Positions 40,186 through 49,366 of a DNA stretch of 56,329 bases are shown here, in pieces (positions within the stretch are counted from its first letter, which is position 1; each line of letters starts with the position of its first letter). The stretch comes from Planctomycetota bacterium (GTDB lineage: Bacteria > Planctomycetota > Planctomycetia > Planctomycetales > Planctomycetaceae). A program made the translations under genes and the position numbers. A model generated the notes under the pieces. The model made no database searches, was not told where the DNA came from, and saw only the letters and a program-made list of their open reading frames with translations. Location: NCBI GenBank assembly GCA_027618475.1, contig JAQCEJ010000029.1, forward strand, positions 1 to 56,329, read 5' to 3'.

Positions 40186-40668
40186 CTAACCGACAGCGGC
40201 GTTGGCGTTCGCCGAGCCTGTGTAGAACGCCGATGCAAACGTGACGCGAAGACTCGTCGCTGTGGCGGCCTTGTATTCAGCGGCACGGGCGATGGCGAGC
40301 GTTCCGCTGGCGACCGCTTCGAGTTGCTGATTGAGTAGCACATTCTCTCCGCTGTCGGGCCCCAGTTCGTCGCCGACTTCGTACGTCCCCGCTGCGACCT
40401 GGAATTCGTAAATCGACAAGGGACTGACGTCGACCGAGATGTCTCCGGTTTCGCCGTCAGCCGAGGGTTGTTGCGCCACGCCGAGGAATTGAGTGGCGAA
40501 CGCCGATTGTGTCGTGGCCAGATCGCTGGTCCATTCGAAGTCCGATGCCGGTTTGACGTCGTCACCGTCGAGGAAGACAAGGTCTCCCGCTTCGATCACG
40601 GTCTCGGCATCGACCCGTACTTTGATGAGATGGACTTGTCCGCTGCGAAAACGCAAACGATTGGGCAT
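40186..40668 (-). CDS. phage head decoration-like protein
   Basis: A 160-residue beta-rich protein. RFRSGQVHLIKVRVDAETVIEAGDLVFLDGDDVKPASDF... with FLGVAQQPSADGETGDISVDVSPLSIYEFQVAAGTYEVGDELG matches the small barrel of DUF2190/gpD-like decoration proteins, including the G-D-I-x-V-x-x-x-G/S segment. It lies between the protease gene and the capsid gene, the usual place. The ATG follows AAGGA. Confidence 0.65.
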   Translation of the reverse strand: MPNRLRFRSGQVHLIKVRVDAETVIEAGDLVFLDGDDVKPASDFEWTSDLATTQSAFATQFLGVAQQPSADGETGDISVDVSPLSIYEFQVAAGTYEVGDELGPDSGENVLLNQQLEAVASGTLAIARAAEYKAATATSLRVTFASAFYTGSANANAAVG

Positions 40669-40699
40669 GGTTTTTGTCCTTGTATGAAATTGGGTTGAG

Positions 40700-40825
40700 G
40701 CCCGGCAGGGCCGTCACAACGAATGCCGGAAAACATGTTGCACCCCTGCCGGGGCTTGAAATCCTCATGACACCGATTTCCCGGGCTTCGCCCGGGGCTA
40801 CATTGTGCTGGCCCTACTGGGCCGG
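40700..40825 (+). repeat. GC-rich hairpin intergenic repeat
   Basis: Stem-loops CCCGGGC-TTC-GCCCGGG (40780-40796) and GGCCC-TACT-GGGCC (40810-40823), preceded by CCGGCAGGGCC and CCTGCCGGGG segments. It resembles the hairpin set at 28811-28903. The 245-base spacer has no gene. Confidence 0.55.
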
Positions 40826-40913
40826 AAAATCTGTGGGGAATAGCAATCTGTTCAACATCTAACAGCACGGGCGCAGGTTCTTGGTTCTACTCTTTCTCCC
40901 AAGGGGAATGGGA

Positions 40914-41879
40914 TCATCCATAACCTGCCAATACCGATGTCGGTTGACGACGGAATGTTGACAGGATCGAGAGTTCGTCGTGCGAAGTCGTCGTGCGGAG
41001 CCGCTCGCGACTCGCCGGGAGCAGACGGCGGGTTTCTTCGATCAGACGAAGACGATCGACACAGAGTTGCCGGCGGGTCATCGCTTCGGAGGCATTCCTC
41101 AGCACTTGGCGAAAACATTCGGTGACGGCGAACTCGGGGAGGCCGGAATGCGCGAGCAGATGATCGATTTCCGCTTCCGGCGTTTTCAGGGAATTCCGGT
41201 CGGAGCCCGTCGTCTCTTGAGATTGATCCGGCGAACTCTCCAGCATTCGTAACAGGGCGGGCCAGTGACGCATCATATCTTCAAACGTCGCTTTCCACGA
41301 AGAGGGAATGTCGCAGGTGGATTCGGTCTCTATCGAATCGTCATTGTCATTCGCATCGTGTTGATTCTCACGCAGCGATGTCGTCGTCGCCGGGAAGACC
41401 ACGGCGTCGACGCTGACGACATTCTGGATCTGTTCGACGACGTCCCCTTGTGAGTTTTTGCGGACGAGAACGATGTGGCTCATACCGACCCCTGGTGCAT
41501 TGGCGCTCGCGAGGGCAAGAAACGTTCGCCCCGCCTCGGTATCGACGACCTGAATGTCGCCACGGATTCGCCCTTCGGCGAAGCGAGGTTCGACAATCGA
41601 CCCGACCAAATCGCGCGTACTTCGTTCGAGGGGACGTGCGAGATTCGCCGCGTGGTCTAAAAAGACAGGTTTTCCGGCATAAAGCGAAACGGCGGTTCGG
41701 AGAGCCTGCTCGCTGTAACGGTAACCGTTCCGCGATTCGAGCCCGGCGAGTGCGACGTTGCGAATCAGTCGTGCCGTTTCATCGATGAGAACTTCCGGTG
41801 CATGCCAGTCGTTGATTCGTTCGGTCAGTTGCTGAGCCGGTGGCAGATCGTCGCAGGTGTTGAGTTCAGTCGTTGTCAT
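40914..41879 (-). CDS. phage prohead protease with scaffold-like C-terminus
   Basis: A 321-residue protein. The N-terminal 160 residues fit prohead proteases: NVALAGLESRNGYRYSEQALRTA, a catalytic-type His in PVFLDHAANLARPLE (His76), a second strand with GRIRGDIQVVDTEAG, and a Ser in APGVGMSHIV (Ser134) followed by VVSVDAVVFPATTTS, as in MEROPS U35-like enzymes. The rest (about 175-321) is polar, acidic and helical, like a scaffold. A GGGAG site precedes the ATG. Protease and scaffold in one chain is a known head-assembly arrangement. Confidence 0.7.
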   Translation of the reverse strand: MTTTELNTCDDLPPAQQLTERINDWHAPEVLIDETARLIRNVALAGLESRNGYRYSEQALRTAVSLYAGKPVFLDHAANLARPLERSTRDLVGSIVEPRFAEGRIRGDIQVVDTEAGRTFLALASANAPGVGMSHIVLVRKNSQGDVVEQIQNVVSVDAVVFPATTTSLRENQHDANDNDDSIETESTCDIPSSWKATFEDMMRHWPALLRMLESSPDQSQETTGSDRNSLKTPEAEIDHLLAHSGLPEFAVTECFRQVLRNASEAMTRRQLCVDRLRLIEETRRLLPASRERLRTTTSHDELSILSTFRRQPTSVLAGYG

Positions 41880-42014
41880 GTTTCACTCCCTTCATAAGCT
41901 GGGGATGTGGTTGCGCGTGACGAGCCGGAAAATGGCATCATTTCGATATCGGGTGAGTGGTGCTTGCTCGACACGATGAGCGAAGCGGGACACAGGAGCG
42001 GGTGAAGTTCCGGT

Positions 42015-43385
42015 TCACCCTTCGCCGTTTAGTTCACTCTGCATCGCGGCGGGGTCGACGCCGTCGCGACGTGCGACTTCAGCACGGCTGAGAATGCGGG
42101 CCTCGACAAGCTTGACGTCGGCGAGACGTTCTTGCGGGCGATCGCGATTGACGACTTGTGGAAACGTCCATTTCATCTCGACCCGCTCGAAGAAGTCGTC
42201 GGGGAGCAGACGCATGGCAATCGCTTCCCGCATGGCCCATTCCCAGATCGCACCGAATTCAACGGCGAAGAATTCCTGTTCGCTTTGAAAGAGTTTGACC
42301 GCCGGTCCTTCGGCGACCAGCGTCGAGGAAAAATTGGCGTTGGCGGCATCCGAGGTCAGCATGAACTCCGGCAGCCCGAACCCCGCTGCCAGCGCTAACA
42401 GCAAAATGCGTCCCAGCGGCACGGCATCGCTGAAGTTCGTATCGGGCTGCAGGAATTTGAGATCGGTTCCCGAGGAGGTTGTCACGATCGTCCCCGGCTT
42501 GACTCGTTCTTTGCGAGAGACGCCGTCGGTCGAGCCGTCATTCGCCAGAGTGTCGGCATAAGCAGAGACCTGCGATGGTGCCCCTTGAACCTTTCGCCAG
42601 AGGACGATCGAAGCTTGCAGCTTGCGAGCCTGCAACTCTGTCGCGAGCCAGCCATCGTAAGTTCGGAGAGCGGCGATGATCGACGAAAAGACCGAGACGC
42701 CGCGCTGTTGATTCGAGTCGGCACCGATGCGGGTATGAAACATCAATTCGGCGGGAATGACTTCCCACAATTCGAGCGATGCAGGATCGCGTGAGAGATA
42801 GGCGAGGGGGGTTTCTTCGTCGAGTTCAAGCGTGCGGATTCCGTCGTGGTCGGGTTCCTCGCGCGTCGGGCCGATCTGTTCGGGATCGACGAAGCGGACG
42901 CACGGAGGCCAGGTCGGTTGCGGGAACTTGCGGAGAAAGCATTCGCCGTCACGCCATGTCCGTCGGGCGAATTCTCGATACGAAAAATGGCGATGGTTGT
43001 GCCGCAGGAAGAGGCCCCAGAGTCGTTCGGCGGTCCGACAGAGTTCTTGGGTACCGGGATCATCGCACCGCGATGTCAGGCCGAGTCGAAGTCCCGGCCC
43101 GGCGACGTAAATTTCGAGAAGGCGAAGCGCGTTACGGGCATACGGGTTTTCGGCGACAAGTTGTCGGGCATAGTGACGGAGTTCGTCCCGTTCGACCTGG
43201 GATACGCCGTTCGCGGCAGACGATGTCGAAGCCGTTCCGCCGAGCGGCCACCAGCGAGTCGATTCTTCGAGCGGGGGACGCCGACCGGTCGATTCGACCA
43301 TGCCGAGCAGTTGTTCCTGCAATTTGCGTTGATAGCGAGCCCGCAAACGAACGGTGGCGAACGTGTCGCGCAGATAGGTCAGCAT
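42015..43385 (-). CDS. phage portal protein (lambda-type)
   Basis: A 456-residue portal protein. Recognisable are the N-terminal RDELRHYARQLVAENPYARNALRLLEIYVAGPGL, HFSYREFARRTWRDGECFLRKF, the mid-section WEVIPAELMFHTRIGADSNQQRGVSVFSSIIAALRTYDGWLATELQARKLQASIVLWRK, and the C-terminal MKWTFPQVVNRDRPQERLADVKLVEARILSRAEVARRDGVDP, which fit lambda gpB-like portals that form the DNA entry ring. The ATG at 43385 has GGAG 8 bases upstream. It is the first gene of the phage-derived cluster and sits 116 bases from ftsH. No terminase gene is present upstream. Confidence 0.88.
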   Translation of the reverse strand: MLTYLRDTFATVRLRARYQRKLQEQLLGMVESTGRRPPLEESTRWWPLGGTASTSSAANGVSQVERDELRHYARQLVAENPYARNALRLLEIYVAGPGLRLGLTSRCDDPGTQELCRTAERLWGLFLRHNHRHFSYREFARRTWRDGECFLRKFPQPTWPPCVRFVDPEQIGPTREEPDHDGIRTLELDEETPLAYLSRDPASLELWEVIPAELMFHTRIGADSNQQRGVSVFSSIIAALRTYDGWLATELQARKLQASIVLWRKVQGAPSQVSAYADTLANDGSTDGVSRKERVKPGTIVTTSSGTDLKFLQPDTNFSDAVPLGRILLLALAAGFGLPEFMLTSDAANANFSSTLVAEGPAVKLFQSEQEFFAVEFGAIWEWAMREAIAMRLLPDDFFERVEMKWTFPQVVNRDRPQERLADVKLVEARILSRAEVARRDGVDPAAMQSELNGEG

Positions 43386-43501
43386 ATGGTTCACTCCTCA
43401 ATAGCAGGAGGAGTGGTTGCGCGACAGGGTCAATTGACGAACTACGCGCAGTATTTCGATGGCACGTTGCCGTTCGTCATTTGACCTTCGTCAATTCCCG
43501 T

Positions 43502-45562
43502 TCATGCTCCTTCAACGGCGTCTTGCGGAGGAGCGTCTGTGTCGGGTTCATCGTTCTCGTCGGAATCGGTCGCGGTAGCCACAAACGTACCGGGCTTAAT
43601 TTGCGGGCCCTTTTTGTACTGATCGAGGATTTCTTTTAACTGGTCGCTATCCATCACTTCGGTTTCGATCAGCCGTGTGGCCATGTGTTCGAGAATCTCT
43701 CGGCGACTGGCGAGAATGTCGTGTACGCTCGCGGCGGCTTCGTCGATTATGCGCTTGATTTCGAGATCGATTTCGCGAATCGTATCTTCGCTATGCTGCT
43801 GTTCGGACGCGGCAACCGACGTTCCCAGAAACGGTGAGCGCGTTGTTTCGCTGTAATGGACGCGGCCCAGTTTCGGGCTCATACCAAAATCGGTGACCAT
43901 ACGGCGGGCGATGTCGGTGGCCCGCTGCAAGTCGTTTTGTGCACCGCTCGACGTTTCGTTAAAGACCTGCGCTTCGGCGGTGATGCCCCCGAGCAGAACG
44001 CAAATGCGGTTTTCGAGTTCCGACTGAGTGACAAGTTGCCGTTCGTCTTCGGGGCGTTGCAACATGTAACCGAGTGCGCCGAAACCTCGAGGAATGATCG
44101 AAATCTTATGCACGGGGTCGGTATTCGGCAGACTGCATGCTACGAGCGCGTGTCCGCATTCGTGATAAGCGACCCGCCGTTTTTCGTCTTCAGGAATAAT
44201 GCGATTCTGTTTTTCAAGTCCGGCGACAACTCGCTCGATCCCTTCGTCGAACTCCTTCATCGTGACTTTCGATTTGTTTTTGCGGGCCGCCAAGAGGGCC
44301 GCTTCGTTGACCAGATTCGCGAGATCGGCACCGACAAACCCCGGCGTCAACTTGGCAATATGATGCAGATTGACGTTGCTGTCCATTTTGATTTTGGCGG
44401 CATGGACTTTGAGAATGGCAAACCGACCGTTGATATCGGGACGGTCGACAAGCACGTGACGGTCGAAGCGTCCGGGACGGAGCAGGGCGGGGTCGAGCGT
44501 TTCGGGACGGTTGGTCGCCCCCATCACGATCACGCTTTGATCGGAGCCGAAGCCGTCCATCTCGACCAGCAAAGCGTTGAGAGTTTGTTCGCGTTCGTCG
44601 TGTCCTCCCGGCATGCCGCTGCCGCGTACTTTGCCGAGGGCGTCGAGTTCGTCGATAAAGATGATCGCGGGAGAACGTTGCCCCGCCTGTTGAAACATGT
44701 CGCGTACACGGGCCGCCCCGACGCCGACGAACATCTCGACAAAGTCGGAACCCGACAGACTGTAAAACGGGACTCCCGCTTCCCCGGCAACGGCTTTGGC
44801 GAGCAGCGTTTTGCCGGTACCGGGAGGCCCGACCAGGAGAACGCCACGAGGAATGCGTCCCCCCAGCGCCTGGTACTTTCCGGGATTTTTCAAAAACTCG
44901 ACGACTTCGCGGAGTTCTTCCACCGCCTCCTCGATGCCGGCCACGTCGTCAAACGTGATCCCCACCTCTTCTTGCGCGAAAAGTTTGCCGCGGCTGCGGC
45001 CAAATGACATCGCTGTCCCCGCGCCGCTGATACGGCGAAAGAGGAAGATCATAAACATCACGATGATCAGCGGAATGATCAACAGCGTCAGTAACCCTTG
45101 CCATTCCGAGGGGGCTTCTTCGTAGCCGTAGTTGATTCCCTTATCCTGTAGCTTTTGCTCGAGTTTACTCTGCTGGTCATCGGAGATGCCGACGGTTGGC
45201 ACAAAGTACGTTTTGATGGCGGTGGCGGACTCGGTGGTCGTGCTGTTGGGAAGCGGTTTTGGCTGGTCCTGAAAACGGATTTCGGATTTGCCGATGTTGA
45301 CCTCAAAAACATTGGTCTTATCGAAGCGCGGGTTATCTCCATTTAAACCGGTCAGGAATTCGCTGAATTTGACTTCCTTTCCGCGCTGCTGGTTATTCAC
45401 CATCGAGAAGATCACCATTCCCACGACGAGAAAGACGATCATGTACCAGAACATGTTGTTCGGCGGCGTACGCTCGGGCTTTTTCGAATTCTGACCTTGC
45501 GGACGCGAAGGGGGGGGATCTCCCTCAGGGGCCTTGGGAGGTGGAACTTCGGGTTGTGACAT
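43502..45562 (-). CDS. ftsH: ATP-dependent zinc metalloprotease FtsH
   Basis: A 686-residue membrane protease that degrades damaged or regulatory proteins. After a Pro-rich N-terminal tail (residues 1-33) there are two membrane segments (about 38-55 and 160-180) with the periplasmic domain between. The AAA module has GPPGTGKT near residue 245, [11 protein letters not shown] and the second-region of homology [20 protein letters not shown]. The zinc site is HECGH near residue 466 with a later Asp. The start at 45562 has only a weak AAAGA site; an in-frame ATG at 45685 would add 41 atypical residues. A promoter lies still further upstream. Confidence 0.96.
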   Translation of the reverse strand: MSQPEVPPPKAPEGDPPPSRPQGQNSKKPERTPPNNMFWYMIVFLVVGMVIFSMVNNQQRGKEVKFSEFLTGLNGDNPRFDKTNVFEVNIGKSEIRFQDQPKPLPNSTTTESATAIKTYFVPTVGISDDQQSKLEQKLQDKGINYGYEEAPSEWQGLLTLLIIPLIIVMFMIFLFRRISGAGTAMSFGRSRGKLFAQEEVGITFDDVAGIEEAVEELREVVEFLKNPGKYQALGGRIPRGVLLVGPPGTGKTLLAKAVAGEAGVPFYSLSGSDFVEMFVGVGAARVRDMFQQAGQRSPAIIFIDELDALGKVRGSGMPGGHDEREQTLNALLVEMDGFGSDQSVIVMGATNRPETLDPALLRPGRFDRHVLVDRPDINGRFAILKVHAAKIKMDSNVNLHHIAKLTPGFVGADLANLVNEAALLAARKNKSKVTMKEFDEGIERVVAGLEKQNRIIPEDEKRRVAYHECGHALVACSLPNTDPVHKISIIPRGFGALGYMLQRPEDERQLVTQSELENRICVLLGGITAEAQVFNETSSGAQNDLQRATDIARRMVTDFGMSPKLGRVHYSETTRSPFLGTSVAASEQQHSEDTIREIDLEIKRIIDEAAASVHDILASRREILEHMATRLIETEVMDSDQLKEILDQYKKGPQIKPGTFVATATDSDENDEPDTDAPPQDAVEGA

Positions 45563-45732
45563 GTCGGTCTTTACTGCGTTAGGTTTAGCGAATGCGGACG
45601 TTGCGGTATCGCTGCGAGCGGAGAAATTGACCAATTGACATAAAAATTGCAGACACTGTTTTCGAGTTGCTCTCGCCGACATCAAAGACGATTCTTCCGG
45701 CGATCTTGTGAAATCACAGTCTGCCAGAGGGA

Positions 45733-45761
45733 ACTGTATGTCGTTCTCGACAAATGGTCAA
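45733..45761 (-). promoter_or_regulatory. predicted promoter upstream of ftsH
   Basis: TTGACC (45761-45756) and TACAGT (45738-45733) are 17 bases apart on the minus strand. This would give a leader of about 165 bases before the ATG at 45562. The 343-base spacer 45563-45905 shows no gene. Confidence 0.4.
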
Positions 45762-45905
45762 CTTCGATGCCTTATTTGAGGGGTGTGACCCGCACAATCA
45801 GGCCAAAATCCCATCGCAGATCCTCGGCGTGTGCATGCATTTCTCTGCATGACGACAAGGGTTACGTCAACACAAATGGGCCGTTCGACGGGAATCGAGT
45901 CGAAG

Positions 45906-46901
45906 TCAGTCGCCAAACGCCGAATCAAACGCTCGCCCGGATGGTGGAAAATCGACATTCTTGCAATACTGGCACGCCTCGCGCGCCCCATGTTCGCGGT
46001 CCATGCCGCTGTCTTCCCACTCGACCGACAACGGACCTGTATAATTCACGGCATTCAAAGCGCGAATGATTTCCTCGAAGCGGACACCCCCGCGGCCGAC
46101 GCTGCGGAAATCCCAACCGCGGCGAGGATCACCGAACGGCAGATGGCTCGTCAGAATTCCTGTCTTTCCATTCAGCGTGGTTGATGCGTCTTTCATATGC
46201 ACGTGATAAATCCGATTCGGAAAGGCCCGAATGAATTCCACGGGATCGACTCCCTGCCAGATCAGATGGCTGGGATCGAAATTGAAACCGAATTCTTCGC
46301 GTTGATCGAGAACCTGCAACGCCCGCTCCGCCGAATAGATATCGAAAGCGATTTCGGTCGGATGCACCTCGAGAGCGAACTTGACGCCGCAGTCCTGAAA
46401 GACGTCGAGAATCGGATTGAATCGCTCGGCGAGCAATTCGAAACCGGCATCGATCATCGAGCGGGGGGTCGGCGGAAAATCGTAAATGTACTGCCAGATG
46501 CTCGATCCCGTAAAACCGTTGACAACGCCGATGCCGAGTTTCTGTGCAGCGCGAGCCGTGTTTTTCATTTCTTCGATGGCACGCTGATTCACCCCTTCCG
46601 GCTTGCCGTCTCCCCAGACGTATTCGGGGAGAATCGCCTTGTGACGGGCGTCGATGGGATCAAGCACCGCCTGCCCGACGAGATGATTCGAAATCGCGAA
46701 AAGCTGCAGGTCGTATTTTTCGAGAAGTTCGCGTTTACGGGCGCAATAGGTGTCGTCGGAGAGGGCTTTATCGACTTCGAAATGATCGCCCCAGCAGGCG
46801 AGTTCGAGTCCGTCGTATCCGAAGTCGCGCGCTTTTTTGCAGATGTCTTCGAGAGTCAAGTCAGCCCACTGGCCGGTAAAAAGTGTGACGGGACGAACCA
46901 T
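45906..46901 (-). CDS. sugar phosphate isomerase/epimerase-like TIM barrel
   Basis: A 331-residue AP-endonuclease-2 type TIM barrel. It has [40 protein letters not shown] at the N-terminus, [30 protein letters not shown] with the metal-binding Glu, [15 protein letters not shown] with Asp and His, VHMKDA and, near the end, [10 protein letters not shown]. The metal-binding pattern Glu-Asp-His-Glu is complete. Such proteins in planctomycetes often act on sugars or inositol. The start at 46901 is preferred for AAAGGG upstream over 46919. A 90-bp repeat lies 60 bases upstream. Confidence 0.9.
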   Translation of the reverse strand: MVRPVTLFTGQWADLTLEDICKKARDFGYDGLELACWGDHFEVDKALSDDTYCARKRELLEKYDLQLFAISNHLVGQAVLDPIDARHKAILPEYVWGDGKPEGVNQRAIEEMKNTARAAQKLGIGVVNGFTGSSIWQYIYDFPPTPRSMIDAGFELLAERFNPILDVFQDCGVKFALEVHPTEIAFDIYSAERALQVLDQREEFGFNFDPSHLIWQGVDPVEFIRAFPNRIYHVHMKDASTTLNGKTGILTSHLPFGDPRRGWDFRSVGRGGVRFEEIIRALNAVNYTGPLSVEWEDSGMDREHGAREACQYCKNVDFPPSGRAFDSAFGD

Positions 46902-46964
46902 TGCGAATGCCCTTTCCATCGAGATGTGTATGCACAGAGAGGTCGTGACGAACATTCTTCAACG

Positions 46965-47054
46965 ACAAGCCGTTTCATAACCTTCTGGGCGCTGGGTGTT
47001 TCAGGGCCATTCGAACGTTGATTCTGTCGCCAACCGGGTTATGAAACCAGTTCT
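46965..47054 (+). repeat. 90-bp palindromic dispersed repeat, copy C
   Basis: Exactly 90 bases, beginning ACAAGCCGTTTCATAACC and ending GAAACCAGTTCT, with the last 30 bases identical to copy A. It lies in the spacer between the TIM-barrel gene and the UPF0210 gene. Confidence 0.85.
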
Positions 47055-47181
47055 CGTCAATGAACATTTCAAAGTAGACGAGCCGACGGCGAATGTCAAT
47101 CAATCGCCAACGCACGACAGACCCCAGGGTTGTCGTTAAAGTTTATCTATTTTGAAGTTCGCGCAGGTGCCTCGATTTGGT

Positions 47182-48555
47182 TCAGTTCCGCAAACTCTGA
47201 AGCGGAGCCGGGATTTTTCCGCCATGTTTGACGAAACGGGCACTCTGGCCGGTGTTGTGAATCGGCATAATTGCCGACGCCCCGAACAATCCGCCGAACG
47301 AGACGAACTCGCCAGCCCCTTTGCCAGGAATCGGAATAATGCGGGTCGCCGTCGTTTTGTGATTGTAGACACCGATTGCCATCTCATCGGCGATCAGGGC
47401 GGCGAGCGTTTCGGGGGACGTATCACCGGGAACGGGAATCATGTCGAGACCGACCGAGCAGACGCTCGTCATCGCTTCGAGTTTTTCAAGCGTCAGATAT
47501 CCTTCCTGAGCGGCGGCGGCAAGCGCCGAATCTTCCATCACCGGGACGAAGGCCCCCGACAGGCCGCCGACCGAGGATGAGGCAAATAACCCCCCCTTCT
47601 TAACGGCGTCGTTGAGCATGGCGACAACAGCCGTGGAACCCGGCGCTCCGATACGATCGATTCCCAGGAGTTGCAGAATTTCGCCGATGCTGTCCCCGGC
47701 TTTAGGTGTAGGGGCAAGCGACAGGTCGACGATGCCGAACGCGACACCCAGTCGGGCGGCGACTTCGCGGCCGATCAATTCGCCGACGCGCGTGATGCGG
47801 AACGCCGTGCTTTTGATTTCCTCGGCGAGTTCGTTCAATCGGCACGCTGGTTGAGAGGCGAGCAAACGTTCGAGCGCCTGCTTGATGACCCCCGGCCCGC
47901 TTACACCGATGTGAATGACGGTGTCGGGTTCTCCCTCGCCGAGAAATGCACCCGCCATGAACGGGTTATTCTCAGGAGCATTCGCAAAAATAACGAGTTT
48001 GGCGGCACCGAACCCCCCTCGGTCTTTCGTCGCATCGGCAATTTCGATCAGCTTTTGGCCGAGCAGGGCAATCGCATCCATGTTGATGCCCGCCTTGCTG
48101 GTCGCCACGTTGACCGAAGCGCAGACACGATCGGTTTGCGAAAGGACGAGTGGCAGACTTTCGATCAGAGAACGTGCCCCGGCGGTCATTCCCCCGTGTA
48201 CCATCGCCGAGAATCCTCCGATGAGGTCGACGTCGACGTCTGCGGCGGCGGCATCCAGCGTTTTCGCCAGTTGCAGCATTTCATCCGTGCCGAAACCGTC
48301 GGCGACGCGGGCAATCGGCGTAATTGACAGCCGCTTATTGACGATCGGAATACCATACCGGCGGGCGACCAGGGCACACGTCTCGGCGAGCTGCTCGGCC
48401 GATCTGGCGATACGCTCGTGCACGAGTTTGCACATTGTGTCGGGGTTACGGTCGGTGCATCCCGAAAGGTTGATGCCCATCGTAATTGTGCGGACATCGA
48501 GGTTTTCCTGCTTGACCATCCGCAATGTCGAGAGAATATCTTCGGTTCGAATCAT
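47182..48555 (-). CDS. UPF0210 (PFL/DUF711) family protein
   Basis: A 457-residue protein of the UPF0210 family: IRTEDILSTLRMVKQENLDVRTITMGINLSGC at the N-terminus, VNKRLSITPIARVADG, and GGFSAMVHGGMTAGARSLI, GINMDAIALLGQKL, and NPFMAGAFLGEGEPDTVIHIGVSGPGVI are all conserved in the family, as is FGGLFGASAIMPIHN near the C-terminus. It is related to the glycyl-radical enzyme fold but lacks the radical Gly loop; its function is unknown. It is preceded on the same strand by an ACT-domain gene, the conserved family neighbour. Confidence 0.92.
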   Translation of the reverse strand: MIRTEDILSTLRMVKQENLDVRTITMGINLSGCTDRNPDTMCKLVHERIARSAEQLAETCALVARRYGIPIVNKRLSITPIARVADGFGTDEMLQLAKTLDAAAADVDVDLIGGFSAMVHGGMTAGARSLIESLPLVLSQTDRVCASVNVATSKAGINMDAIALLGQKLIEIADATKDRGGFGAAKLVIFANAPENNPFMAGAFLGEGEPDTVIHIGVSGPGVIKQALERLLASQPACRLNELAEEIKSTAFRITRVGELIGREVAARLGVAFGIVDLSLAPTPKAGDSIGEILQLLGIDRIGAPGSTAVVAMLNDAVKKGGLFASSSVGGLSGAFVPVMEDSALAAAAQEGYLTLEKLEAMTSVCSVGLDMIPVPGDTSPETLAALIADEMAIGVYNHKTTATRIIPIPGKGAGEFVSFGGLFGASAIMPIHNTGQSARFVKHGGKIPAPLQSLRN

Positions 48556-48574
48556 TGATGTGATGTCTTCTGTT

Positions 48575-48664
48575 AAAACGGATTGATTATCCCGGTTGGC
48601 GATCGAATCGGCGTCCGAACGGTCTCATCGATTTCGCCGCTACCGGTCTGATAATAGTGTGTAG
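48575..48664 (-). repeat. decayed copy D of the 90-bp repeat
   Basis: The spacer between the ACT gene and the UPF0210 gene aligns over about 90 bases with the minus orientation of copies A-C. CCCGGTTGGCGAYCGAAT is kept, while the GTTTCATAACC ends are changed to GATTGATTATCC and a GATAATAGTG segment. Confidence 0.55.
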
Positions 48665-48683
48665 CGAGCTTAGATGTCGCCGT

Positions 48684-49286
48684 TTAATGCGACGGTACTT
48701 TCTTTGTCGGCAAACGAAACGCCAGGCGCACCGGTTGCAGATCGTGCGTGGCGGCGAAAATGTTTTCGTGTTGAAACGCGGCCGAGAGTCCTTCGGTCGA
48801 CCCGAGTTGTTCGAGTTCCTGCGTGAGTTCGTGCGTTTCGATTCCGGTAGGAACCGCCAGTTCCATCACCAGCAAAAATTCGTGGCGTTGATCATCACGA
48901 ATGGCGTGCAGGTCGGTGATATCGATGCCGACCTCTTCGAGCCGCGTCGAGATCCGTCGGATGATGCCACGCTGATCCTGCCCGGTAACCGTGAGAAAAT
49001 ATTTTTCGACGCTTTCTTGGGGATAGTTGAAGAGCTTTTCCCGTGCCGGCTCTTTGGTGGTGACATCAACCTTGAACGGTTCGCAGACTTTCTCGATATG
49101 CGAGACGATGTCTGCTCCCTGGCAGTGGTCGGGGAAGTCGGCGGCGAGAATGATGGTGAAAAACTGCTGCATGACGGTCTGGCTTACTTCTTGAATGTCC
49201 CCTTTGAGGTCGTCGAGGGCTTCAGTCAGGGCCGCCATGATGCCGACCTGATTGGCCGCCATGAGGCTGACGATAAACCGTTTCAT
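48684..49286 (-). CDS. ACT-domain regulatory protein (UPF0237/GcvR-like)
   Basis: A 200-residue protein with two ACT domains. The first (about 3-75) begins RFIVSLMAANQVGIMAALTEALDDLKGDIQEVSQTVMQQFFTIILA, the second (about 93-170) begins KYFLTVTGQDQRGIIRRISTRLEEVGIDITDLHAIRD. ACT domains bind amino acids or other small ligands. The family partner of UPF0210 is usually a single ACT domain of about 90 residues; here the double form resembles GcvR. The start at 49286 has AAGGA about 10 bases before it. The gene is upstream of the UPF0210 gene in the same orientation. Confidence 0.85.
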   Translation of the reverse strand: MKRFIVSLMAANQVGIMAALTEALDDLKGDIQEVSQTVMQQFFTIILAADFPDHCQGADIVSHIEKVCEPFKVDVTTKEPAREKLFNYPQESVEKYFLTVTGQDQRGIIRRISTRLEEVGIDITDLHAIRDDQRHEFLLVMELAVPTGIETHELTQELEQLGSTEGLSAAFQHENIFAATHDLQPVRLAFRLPTKKVPSH

Positions 49287-49366
49287 CGGCAAAGTTCCTT
49301 TGTCCGGCACGTTAAAGTGAGTACAGTATGATGAATGTTCGTCGAATTTGAATTACGGAGGACCAA

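Noticed and set aside
43395-43501. A small terminase or packaging gene between ftsH and the portal gene
   Set aside because: The 107-base spacer is too short and has no open frame with a start and ribosome-binding site.
45563-45685. Extended FtsH N-terminus from the ATG at 45685
   Set aside because: The additional 41 residues are Cys- and Ser-containing and atypical for FtsH, and the family N-terminus with the first membrane segment follows the start at 45562.
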